From Cladorrhinum sp. PSN259 (lineage: Eukaryota > Ascomycota > Sordariomycetes > Sordariales > Podosporaceae), in the NCBI GenBank assembly GCA_033725935.1, contig MU867084.1:372001-436000 (forward strand): a stretch of DNA of 64,000 nucleotides, given 5' to 3'. The notes below the pieces were generated by a model. It saw only the letters and a program-made list of their open reading frames with translations. It was not told the origin of the DNA and did no database searches. Numbering within the stretch: the first letter of the stretch is position 1; each line of letters opens with the position of its first letter. The position numbers and the translations under genes were made by a program. Shown piece by piece: positions 46,001 to 56,500 of this stretch.

Positions 46001-46822
46001 TTTCCGAGAACAAAAACATGATTGCGCCTGCCCGCGAGATTAAGCTGCCCAACAATGGCGGCTCCAAATTCGTTCACGAGATCTCTTGGGACTGGGCGCT
46101 GTATCCCAGACACCACAAGCCGGAGCCCAGGCAGTGGTGGAAGCTCGACCGGTGGCCCGTCGAGCCCGGCTGGTTCCTGGAGGAGGCAACGCTCAGGGCC
46201 ATCACCACGGATGCCGACACCGATCTCAAGTGGACATTTGATGCCACCTGTCCCAATAATGATCCCGTCGATCAGATGTACAAGCGGCGGAATCTGGAGC
46301 CGTATGTTGACAAGCCGACGAAGTTCAGATCCGGTCCGGCCGTTTACCCTGCCGGCGATACCAGGTACCAGAGGAAGAAGGTTGAGGAGCACATGACCGA
46401 GATGGTACACAAAGGTATGTTTTTTATTTTTTATTTTTTTGGCGCCCTATCAGATACTTCATGCTAACCTTTTTGTCTCCAAAGCAACCAAAGTGCCGCC
46501 GCCCAAGCGTCCAGGATTTATCAACAGATTGTTCCGAAAGGCCGGCACCGCCGTTTCCGGCCTCGGTCTCACCGCGGAGCCCATTGAAACGGACGGCAGA
46601 TTGCCCGTCATCAAGATCGACGTTCCGAGGAGTTGGGATCCCAACAGGGATATTCACAAGGAGTTTCATCCTTACCTTAAGCGGAGGAAGCTCAGGGAGG
46701 AGGAGGCCGAGGGACCCAAGAAGGATACGAGATATGAGGAGAGGGATATTTGCGGAAGGAAGAGGAGGAAGTTGGACGCGGGAGACTTTAGAGAGGTTGG
46801 GCAGTGGTATGGGGGTGGTTGA
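43032..46822 (+). CDS. unrecognised 1220-residue protein, probably nuclear
   Basis: Three exons, 43032-43245, 43304-46414, 46485-46822. Introns of 58 and 70 nt have clear branch sites (GACTAAC and TGCTAAC), and the frame closes exactly. The start is the first in-frame ATG. I do not recognise any family. The protein is mostly hydrophilic and globular-looking, rich in Trp, Arg, Tyr and Pro, with no signal peptide and no membrane segment. An N-terminal block (AYFYDWIKAYCAIAPGCPPL) and a block near residue 800 (ITYDDLVWLRRLAQPGV) look like folded domains. The C-terminus has two basic clusters, KRRKL (1174-1178) and RKRRKL (1200-1205), that could form a nuclear localisation signal. No catalytic motif is evident. 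It is divergent from the retropepsin-like gene and convergent with the permease gene 221 bp downstream. Confidence 0.85.
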
Positions 46823-47043
46823 CTTTTTATTTGGCTTTGTAGAAAGGTGGATGGAAAAGGGGGTCAAGGTAATAGGGGATTGTTTTGTGTATTTAAGAAG
46901 GTACTTCGCGATTGGCAATGTTTCGTTGTTATTTTGTTGTTATTGTTGTGAAATTGAGCAACTGTCCGTTCTCCATGTATTACAGTGGTTTACTGGCAGT
47001 ATGTCCTTCTTCCCCTTTTCCCTCTCTATCGATGTGTGCTGTT

Positions 47044-48763
47044 TTACTCCCCCTTATACCCTTCCACCAACACAACTGGACCCTTGTACTCCTTCCTCCC
47101 CCTAACCAAATAATCGACCCAGCACAAAGCACCAACACCCAAAAACATGACAACAGCCCAGTTGAACGTTTCCAACCCTACATCCGGCTCCTCAGGCCAG
47201 AAACACCAGAAGAAGGCATGGATCGAATATGCCAATCCCAGTATATTTACCCATACACCCCATTTCCCCAGCTTCCACTTGCCTTCCACCATCGTTCCCG
47301 AGCTAGTAGTCCTCTTCCATAAGACAGAACCGATGCTGACGATGTACGTCAACATCAGACTGACGACGTTGAGTGAGATTATCGCGTTGAACGCAACATC
47401 GGAGCCAATGTTGACCAGCGACAAGAGTATCGTAATACCGCATGTGAGCGTAACGGCGTTGACTGGCACTTTCCTCTTCTTGTCGACCTGAGAGACCCAA
47501 CTGCTGAAAGGTAGTCCCTTATCCCTCGCGAACGCCCACGTTTGTCTTGACGTAGACAAAGTGAACGTCAAAGTCCCAGCAAAGATTAATATGATGGGTA
47601 TCATGTTAACCAGCACCACCAACGCTTTTGAGCCCAGAGCCTGCTGAAAAATGTAAATGTGCGGATACCCCGTCGGATCGTTAAGCGCAGACTCCAGCAC
47701 CGAAGGAGTAGCAAAAGTAAACGCATAAGAAACAACAAACACCAACCCGATGATCCCGTTCATCAAATAGGAATAAACAATCGTCTTCGGCACCGTCGTA
47801 GAGGCCGACGAGATCTCCTCGGATATATGCGCCGAGGAGTCGGAGCATATACAGGCGTATATGGCCGAAATCTGTCCAACCATCAAGGACAATCCCACCG
47901 TCGAGTACTTTGACTCTGGAAACTCCAAAAATGTGTCCCGTGCCGTTGCGCGCGGTGAAGGCGACAGGACCCAAAAGATGACAACAATAACCACGAACCC
48001 CAGCACGTGAAAAACCAGCATCACGTTCTGGAACATCGGCATCCACCTGACGGCATAAACATTACTGACCCACACCAGCAGCGTAACACCAACAACCATC
48101 AACGTTCCCTGCCAGTTGGTCGGTTCATACTCGGGCCTCGCAGCAATGACAGAAGCCTGTATCAGCGTGCCGACAAGAAACGGCCCAGAAGCAGTGCCCG
48201 CCTGCCAACTCAAGGTGGACATCCACCCGATAAAGTAACTAAGCGGTTTTTGCACTCTAGAGGGAGAGAACTCGGAGACCCAGTGGTACTGCCCGCCCGC
48301 GGTGGGAGCGATCGAGGCCATCTCGGCCAGAGATAGAATGACGGTGCTCATGCCGAACCACGTCCAGATGAAGGACCAGATCAGACCTGCGGGTCCTCCG
48401 TTTATTAGACCTTGATAGCTTGCTCTGTTTTTTTTTTGTTTTTTTCAATCAAGTTAGTATTTAAAACTTTTAAAAAAAGTTATGGTATGAAAAGGGGCAA
48501 AAAGCCCCCCCCCAAAAAAAAAAAACTCACGTCAACAAAACCTCCCAAACCCCCTGCAAGATAACAGTAAAAGCCAACGCCTCGAAACCCTTATAACTCC
48601 TCCTCAGCTCTTGAATTTTGCCCATCCTGGACATGTCGACTTTATCTTGCTGGGTGTATTCCCCAGCGCCGTCGTCATCGCCATTCCTTATACCATCCCT
48701 ACTACCATAAACATCTTCTTGTTCTCCTCCCACATCAATCACCGGCACTTTACTTTCCGACAT
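47044..48763 (-). CDS. APC-family amino acid/GABA/choline-type permease
   Basis: Two exons, 48531-48763 and 47044-48424, give 537 residues. The 106-nt intron starts GTGAGT and includes long T and G homopolymers on the coding strand. The N-terminus is a 55-residue hydrophilic cytosolic tail, then RRSYKGFEALAFTVILQGVW starts the first membrane segment. About twelve hydrophobic segments follow. Family signatures are INGGPAGLIWSFIWTW, MASIAPTAGGQYHWVSEFSP (first part of the fungal amino acid/choline transporter pattern), EEISSASTTVPKTI, and FARDKGLPFSSWVSQVDKK. It should import an amino acid, polyamine, GABA or choline across the plasma membrane; the substrate cannot be told from sequence. It ends convergently with the 1220-residue gene. 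Confidence 0.94.
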
Positions 48764-50203
48764 GATCCTAAAACTTTTAAATATGATGAAAAATGAAAGC
48801 AAGAGAAAAGCAGGTAAGTAGGGAAGAAAATCATAAAAGTATAGGTAAGGTAGGTAAATTACCTAGTCCCTCTGCACACCGGATTTATTACCTTAACCAA
48901 AACCAAACCAAACCGTATTTGCAAATTGAATGTCACCACACCATCCTGCTCGGAATCTTTGCTGCACTTAGTCCTCTTTTAAGTGGTCAATAGAGTTGCA
49001 TTCACCCAATCACCTCCCTTGTACAGTGAACACAAACGTCACTTGGCACACGGAGTTCGCATTCTGAGATTGTACTATCGATTCGAAACTTGCGAGTGTT
49101 ATTTTTTAAGACTGTTGATGAAGAACTTCAAAGAACAACGATACCAGTTTTCATCCCACATTCACGTCATCACATATAAACAATCACCAGATTTCAAAGA
49201 GGACAGTATTGCCAGAGAATTTTGCTCTTTTTTTGAATTGTTTAACAGCGAACCCAATATGCGGCACGGAGACCTCTAGGTAAGGGGGCAAGATGAAAGC
49301 TTGACGAATCTACTACCAAAGCCAGAAAGTCCTATTCAAATTTCTTTTCATCCGGTCTTTCAAGATGAGGGTTTTCAAAATAGAACCCCACCTGTGTGCC
49401 CAGTTCCAGAAACATGGCGGTTGCCTGGCCAAGATATTCCCCAGTCCCTCTCCCTCTCCATCTAGTGTCAGAAATTCCTGATCTTCATGATCTCCAATCC
49501 CATACTGACACTGCGGCTCGCCATCCGCATGTGTGCGTGTGCGTGTGTGTGCGTTGCCTGTGCCAGGCTTGGTTCGCTGTGTTGGTGTGCAAGGGGGGCA
49601 GTAGCGCGAGGGGGTTGTAACGAAGAAGTTGGTGTTCCCGGGTCCATTTTTCACCTCACCCGGATTGTGTTCCCTGTTCTCTCTGTCTCAAAGGTGTATC
49701 CCATCCCATTTGAACGCAAATATAGCAATCTTTCTGTTCACTTCCTCTCAAACTCCATTTTCGTCGCATCAGCCTCTGTCGTCGGGGTTGGTGTGCCGAG
49801 GATGTACATCCGATGCGCCCAGGTGCGTGAAAAGCCCAATTAAGGGTTCCACTGTCGCACCTCTTTTTTTTTTTCAAAATGATTTAAATGTTTTATGGTC
49901 AAAAGATTAAATGCGGTCGCCGTAGAAGTCAGGGGGTATGGCGCACAAGCATCGTCAGATTTTACCGCCCCTTGAAAGTCAAGGCAGCCTCGGCTGTGAA
50001 ATAAATAAAAATGAAAAAAGCCGAGTATAAAAAAGTCGAAGAAATTCGCAGAATTCAACGCTGATGCCATGACGCTAAATGTTTCCGTGAAGAGAAAGAA
50101 ATGCGTGCAATCTTTTGTCTTCCCAAGTGGTATATCTCAAAGTGCCCATGATTGAAAATGAAAATGAAGATGGAAGAATGAGGGCCGAAGCTGTCGTCAG
50201 TTA
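48764..50203. other. intergenic, no gene seen
   Basis: This lies between the permease start and the cyclin stop, both minus strand. There is a GT-rich patch at about 49530-49555 and an A/T-rich patch near 49865-49900. Open frames are short and start mostly at non-ATG codons. Confidence 0.6.
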
Positions 50204-51415
50204 TCAGAACGACATTGACATTGACATATGACTGGGAGCGGTCTCAAAATATTGACCACCATTCGTCATATGTGTCTGTTGTGCTTGTGATTGGAAAGGC
50301 TGAGGTGTAGGAGTAACCGGGCACCTTGGTGGCGCATGGTAGTCCTTCATGACTGTATTGTTCTGGCCGAAATTCGAACCATCCGGTGTGATTGGGGGCG
50401 TCATGTAACCTTCAGCAGCGCCAGGTACGGCACCAAGACCCTTGTGAGGGGTGCTGTAGACATCTCCAACTTTGCTGGAGTGGACAGGCTCTGCTGGTGG
50501 GGTGGGGGGTCCTCTCCTGGCGATGGCAGCTTGTTGGGCGAGGAAGTCGGCGAGCTTGCCAGACACTCTCGAGTAGATTTGGGCCGAGTACTTGCGGGCG
50601 AGAGTAACAGAAGGCGAGTGGAGATGTTGTGAAAGCGTAAGCAGAGTCACGTTCTCAGTGGTGTCCCACTCCCCATCGTTGACCTCGGGCTTGCCAAGAA
50701 TGGCGCGGGCAAGTGCGAGAGAGGCTCTAGCCATGATCGAAGGCTTCGTTGACACAAAGTCTCTGTGGTAAAGGGCGATCTCGCAAATGTACGCAGCCAT
50801 GTGCTCTACTTCCGGGCTGTCCCTCTCCTCGGCAACAATCAGCTGAGTGAAAAAGTCGACGGTTGGGTGTCCGATGTTCCAGTCGAGTGTGTTGAGGACG
50901 TGCATCTCCATCTGCGTAAACATGCCAGCATCGTAGAGCCCGCAGCACATGTTGTTGAGCTCGTTGATCTGGGGTACTCGGTCCTTCTTGTCGCCGTACT
51001 TGGAAGCGATCAGGAGGGCGGCACAGCCAACGAGCTGGTAGTGTTGCTTATACACTACCCGCTTTGAGCAGTACCTGTCGAGGAGGTTGACGGTGAGAAA
51101 AAGCGTCTCTGGAAGGAGTGAGAAAGCAGCATGAGCCTCAATAAGGAAATCGATCAGATATGGCCGCATAAACCATTGAATCTCACGCTGCATGTCGATG
51201 AGGTTCGCATCTGGTAACGTCTCGTCCTCCATGTGACGCATATGCTGCATTATGTCCTCCAAATACTCCTCGCTGGCCAGCCTTGAGAGCTCGTTGGCAA
51301 TCATCTCCTGCTTGTTCCGCGCTACTATCTTGGCAGTATCCCGCATGCTGATGCGTTGGCTGACCTCGTCCTCAACGAAGAAGGTTTCGTCGGATGAATA
51401 AGCTGAAGGGCCCAT
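50204..51415 (-). CDS. cln1: G1/S cyclin, CLN/Puc1 type
   Basis: A single exon encodes 403 residues from the ATG at 51415; 20 further upstream codons are open but contain no ATG. G1 cyclins activate the main CDK to start a new cycle. The N-terminal cyclin box begins MQREIQWFMRPYLIDFLIEA and contains LFLTVNLLDRYCSKR, AALLIASKYGDKK and the MEMHVLNTLDWNIGHPT turn that opens the second fold. The C-terminal third is disordered with many Ser/Thr-Pro sites (RRGPPTPPAEP, YSTPHKG, YMTPPITPDG, CPVTPTPQP), the type of CDK sites that mark G1 cyclins for SCF-driven turnover; that turnover is inferred. It contains no mitotic-type destruction box that I see. Upstream lies 12.6 kb without a supported gene. 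Confidence 0.94.
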   Translation of the reverse strand: MGPSAYSSDETFFVEDEVSQRISMRDTAKIVARNKQEMIANELSRLASEEYLEDIMQHMRHMEDETLPDANLIDMQREIQWFMRPYLIDFLIEAHAAFSLLPETLFLTVNLLDRYCSKRVVYKQHYQLVGCAALLIASKYGDKKDRVPQINELNNMCCGLYDAGMFTQMEMHVLNTLDWNIGHPTVDFFTQLIVAEERDSPEVEHMAAYICEIALYHRDFVSTKPSIMARASLALARAILGKPEVNDGEWDTTENVTLLTLSQHLHSPSVTLARKYSAQIYSRVSGKLADFLAQQAAIARRGPPTPPAEPVHSSKVGDVYSTPHKGLGAVPGAAEGYMTPPITPDGSNFGQNNTVMKDYHAPPRCPVTPTPQPFQSQAQQTHMTNGGQYFETAPSHMSMSMSF

Positions 51416-54400
51416 TGTGACGGTGTTGTGTGGATGGAGTTGTGAAGCGTTGTTGAGATGGGCTGAGTTGTCCAAAAGGAGTGGTGAATATTTCGAATTC
51501 TCCAGGAATCGTGATGGCTGTTGTCGTTGAGAGAGTGTGATGGTTTGGATGTATTACGATATTGGGTTGGTCGAGTCAAGAGAGTGAGACTTCAACCGCG
51601 ATATGACTAGTATTAGATTATTAAAGAGTGTGTTGAAATTATCGAAGACCTGAAAAAAGAGTGACTGTTGGCGTGAAATGTCGCCGAGTTGGTTGGTTAG
51701 GAAAAAGAGGATTGGGTATCTCGCACGGGTAGGTGTGAGATCGGGGTGGGCGGGGAAGAAGCCTGGTTAAGAATTATGTCTACCGGTAGCTTCTAGACGT
51801 TTATTGTCAGCACGACTCATTTCCCGGGGGTCGCTTGTGTTTTGGTAGAGTGAAAAAGGGGGAAGGCCAGAGCTTTCTAAGTCTTGTTCGAAGCCACCGC
51901 CGCAAAACGGCGTGTCTTCCAAAGGAGATCCACTTCGGGGATTACCAAGGGGAGGAGTGCAAATTGCCTAAGCTGATTCGTCGATCTTGGCCTGTGGAGA
52001 CATTGATTCTCAGATTGGCTTGCGCACCGGTCTGGAACGAGCAAACCACCGGCGCGGATTGTCGACACGACCGAGGGAGAGCATCGAACGGGACGGGCTA
52101 CTGCCGGCCGGCCGTTATGTTTCCTGGAGTAACGCCATTGCTACACCGGACGAGGCATGGAAGGGGGGACTCAGGGTTGGAAAAGAACGGGAGGAATAAT
52201 TTCTTACCGCCACGGTTGCAGAGTGCTTCTTTCTCGAAATTGAAAAAAGAAGGACCGAGGGCAAAATGACACAATTCCTGAGGGCCAAGAGTGTGGAAGC
52301 AACGAGCTAACGTGTCCCACAAGCTGTCTTCAGGGTCGGCAGATTGAGATTAGGGTGATCGAGAGAAAGATGCCAATCAAATAAAATCGGCATGCAACTG
52401 CAAGGGACAACAGATCGAACAATTAGCATTTTTTCTGTATATTGGATCTTGCTATTGTTCCTGAAAAAGTGGGATGGTGACATCACATGTGTGGCCGGCC
52501 AGGGCGCGCTCCAAGGAATTCTCTTGAATTGAGTTTTCGGAGAAAGGGGAGTTGCATACCTCTCACTATCAACACCTGGGGTTGCCAGAAAGGGCTTTGT
52601 GAGGATCGGGAGCATGTAAGAACCCGAATAATCGCTTCTGCCTCGACGGTCGATGGCAGACAAAATGTCTCGATTTTCAATTGTTTCCCAAAGCTCGGTC
52701 TGTTCTGGCGGGGTCGGAGAAGGGTTCGGTGGTGAAGAGGGTTGAAGGTGGGTCGGGGAGGTGGATGTGGTGTGAGGAATGAAGCTCGATGTCAACGTTC
52801 GCTCGGAACGAAGGGATCGAATCGGGAAATGGTGAGGATTCCTCGTCGTCGAACCGAAGAATTCAAAAAAAGGGCCTGAGGAAGTGGTATGTGGGGAAGT
52901 ATCGATGAGGGCGAGCCGGCAAACTTTATTAAGAAACCTCTCTCAGCTGCTCTCTTCGTCTGCACACTACACACGCACCGGTAGGAAGAGTCCCAAGAAA
53001 TCTAAATCTCCTCCTTCCCTCCTTTTCTCGGTAGCCTTGGCTGAGAAAAGTAGTATTGGAAGGATGGGTACGGGAGGGAACGACTGGTTGCGGATGACGG
53101 AAGGAGGGAAGGGGAAAAGGAAAGGGGAGGAGGAGAATAGATATTTGGTCAAGGTCGGAGGAGGATGGAGAAGAGGAAAAGGGAGTGGAAAAGGAGCGCA
53201 GAGATTGGTTAACGGCCGATTTAAGACAGGGCCCCCAGTGGTAGCAGTACTGATGTACCTTGCCTGCCCTGGTCGACTTTTTCCTGCAGTGCAGGACCGC
53301 AGCCGTGCAGTGCGTTGCAGGGTCAGCCAGGCCACCAGCGATCCTGGCTCTCTGGGTGCCTCTCCGTTGCGCCAAAAAGGCAAGGTGCTTCCGCGACCGT
53401 GACCGTGACCGCGACTCCGTATTTCTTCTTCTTGTCCAACAATTACGTGCCCGACAATGCGCGTCCAGCGTCCAGAAACTATCAACCACCAGCGCCGACG
53501 ATCCGGGACTAGACCTGAAAAAGGGACGTTCATCAAGCATGATTTCATACCAATACTACAAGGTCAATTGAATTGCATGTCGAAATTGCACCCATCCAGA
53601 TAGATCAATTGATCAGGTACCATACACCGTATGCATGTATGATACCGGCACCGTCTTTGCCAGCTCTTGGACTTGTGTGTTGGTAGGATTGTGTGGACTC
53701 GCTGCTCGGCTGGGAAATTCAGGCCGCGGGTGGAGGAACAGGGATCCATCTCAACTTGCAGGGCTCCTTCCCTTTTGCTCTCCCAGTCTCTCTGACGGCT
53801 GGGGGAAAAAATCATTCAGACACGGTACCAAAGTGTGGCCTTTAAGTTCTAACTTATTATCATGACTATTATGGCAACCCCGATCCTCAAAACTTCGTTG
53901 CTTGTTGTAGTGGGAATTGTTGCTTTGGTTGCAATTCGTCAGGAGATGAAGAGATTAGCGTCTGGCGGTGTTTGGGGTTGGCGTGATCCTTTCTTTCCAG
54001 TCTCACTCCGGCTTCTCGTCTTGGATTGCCGTTTCCACTAGCTCTCAAGGCGTTTTAGGGGGGCATACGTAGTAGTTTAGTGCTGGGGGTTCTCTTGGGT
54101 GTCTCTGGGGCCACCCGGGGTCCACAGTCAATGCTATTTACAAAAAACCAGGCAGATAACACGCATCAAGCATCAACGGATCATGAGTGTAGACCATAGC
54201 AAATAGCAAAGTGACAAGCAGACAATTACACTGCAACTCTATTGTCTGCAGCGAGCCATCAAGCAAATAGAGTTGTGAGCTGTGAGGCGGTGATCAGCAT
54301 AATAATCAGCAGACCTGGAAACTGAGATGATTGCTGTAACGGCAACTCCGTTTCGATCTGCCAGGTGCTGCTGAACCTGGAACCGACCGTGGGGCCTCAA

Positions 54401-56500
54401 ATGATGGGTCATCCGACGGACGAAAAGTCATGTGCTCTGCTTTCTTTTCTACCAATCCCTCATCTCGAATCAAGGTAATATTGTTTGCTGTTTCCCCGAT
54501 ATATACACCATGATCTTCAATCTTCAATTTGTTTATTTCTGGCCTCCTTTCTTGCGGCCACCTCTTCCTCATGCCTTCTTCTAGCTTCTGATGCAACCGA
54601 GACAGCCTGGTCGCCCGACCCTGGTGAACATCAAAACAGGGACAGTACTTGGTTGAATCGGTGGAGAGACACGGATTGCATGCTTGAAGCGGGCATTCGG
54701 GCCTCTCATAAAGCCAGAAAAAGTGGAGGTGGCATAAGGCCAGCTGCATGTAATAATCATGAACTGGATGCCTTTTTTTTTTTTTGTCTGCTGTGACTGC
54801 CGCCGCATAAAAACGGGCTGTCGTCGTCTCCGAGTGGACGAGGACATGCTGACTTTTATTTCAGAGCTTACGTAGAGTTGACTCTCAACACGGCCACCGT
54901 CATTGTCATAGCGAGCGAGCGAGGAGAAAGTACCAAATGCACGAGACGTCGCCGCACAGCCGCGTGGGATCGATGGAAGCTGTACCTTTCTGAAAGGCGG
55001 CCCGATTCGAGGTTTCGATGTTCGATGTTCGATTGTATCATGTATCAAGTTGGCTATTTCCTAGTTTATCAGCCGCTAATGCGGGCACCATCACGTCTTT
55101 TGCTTTTGCTCTCCGAGTGCGTGGTTACTTTGTGAGCAACCTGTTCCAAGATTCGTTGCTGCTGCGCGTATCATTTGGAGCTTGGCGTGTTCGCGTTTTA
55201 ATGGGTTTGATGTTGAGCCAATGAGGGCATCTGGAAAGTGCCCCTGTTGGATGAGGTGAGGGGGGAACCGTGAAAAGAGGTTGGCAGCTGCAAAACGCGG
55301 GGCATCGGCTTTGCGGCGGGATGCATTGAATTCAATTCATCGTGTGAGCGCGGGAATCTGAAAATGGTACAAGATTTGATGCAGCCCGTAGCAGCTGCCA
55401 GTGAGGTCTGACAATGCAGAGTTTCCAGACGTCAAAGCTGCCCTGGTGTTCCTGGCACAATGCATATTGCTGGGCAAATTGGCGCGCCGGCAGCCAATCA
55501 GAAATCCGGGACGCGATGCTCCACGACTTTTGGGAAATTCAATTTAAATCCATGACTGCACACTGCACAGGCTCCTAATAACAGGCTCCTAAAAACAGGC
55601 TCCAAAAACAGGCCACGGCTGTGTAGTAATAAACCGCGCCAGAGCCAACGGACTGGCTCCCCAAAACTCGCGAGGGAAACGCCACGGCCCTCCGGCTGAC
55701 CCGGGGGACCACTGACGATGCTCCAATGCTCACCTCCGGATGTCGCCATATCGTTATCTTGTTGACACAGTCCCTCTTCTGCCGTGCGATGGTATCTCTT
55801 TCCATAGAGGGGCTTGTGGAGCTGGCCACGAAAGTTTGAGACATGAGGTAGGTAGTGAAGGCCTTTGTCCCTGTCCAACATGATCGACCTGTCTATCGAG
55901 ATGATGATGGACCTCGTTCTTCAAGGCGTCCAGGTCAAACATGGAAAGCCACTGTTTCACAGATTGGCGTTGCCCGGCAAAGATCGCATGTTTTCTCTCG
56001 TTTGTCATGTTTGCTCATCAGCGCCCCCCAGCTATATCAGGACCTATAATTATTGGGCCCCCAGATATTGACGGCACGGGACGGATAGGATACCGTACAT
56101 CCAGTTGCTCGGACTTTCTCTCCCACCACCACCAGGACACAAGTTGATGATGGTTGTTATTTGGCCGTTGATAGAGGCGGTCAAGCCGCGCTCGTTCGTA
56201 TCTGCATCATTGCCGTCATGAGCTTTCGCGTTCCCCTCTTGAGCAAGATCTTCAGCATATGGCTGGCTGAGGCTTGCCTGCTCCCAGCGAATGGGAGCAC
56301 GTTCCACCACACTGAGCCAGTGTGAGCCACCAAGATTGAGACGTATGCATGGGTTCGGTGATATCAAGTACTCCGGGCACAAGGCAGAGATAGTGTCATA
56401 CCTGAATCGCAAACAGAAGGGTTGCTTCTTCCAGCTGTGTTATCAACGATGAGGATTGTGATAGGATTATATGAGTACATACACCCGCCTTTTAGCCGTG
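51416..56500. other. gene-free region upstream of the G1 cyclin, part 1
   Basis: No gene is supported. The best open frames (52.9-53.55 kb) overlap in several frames on both strands over a purine/pyrimidine-skewed stretch, which is the mark of low stop-codon density and not of coding. Short GACCGT-type repeats lie at about 53397-53417. Confidence 0.5.
53099..53137. repeat. 39-nt polypurine tract
   Basis: An uninterrupted run of G and A on the plus strand includes GGG, GGGG and GGGG blocks. A second purine-rich block follows at about 53158-53200. Such tracts can form triplex DNA or weak G-quadruplexes. Confidence 0.8.

Noticed and set aside
40640..46822. Intact retrotransposon including the retropepsin-like gene
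   Set aside because: No reverse transcriptase YxDD, RNase H, integrase motif, zinc knuckle or terminal repeats are visible, and the neighbouring large gene is spliced and on the opposite strand.
52884..53548. Several overlapping frames of 172-203 codons on both strands
   Set aside because: They coincide with a purine/pyrimidine-skewed stretch, share no recognisable domain, and overlap in three frames, so low stop density explains them.
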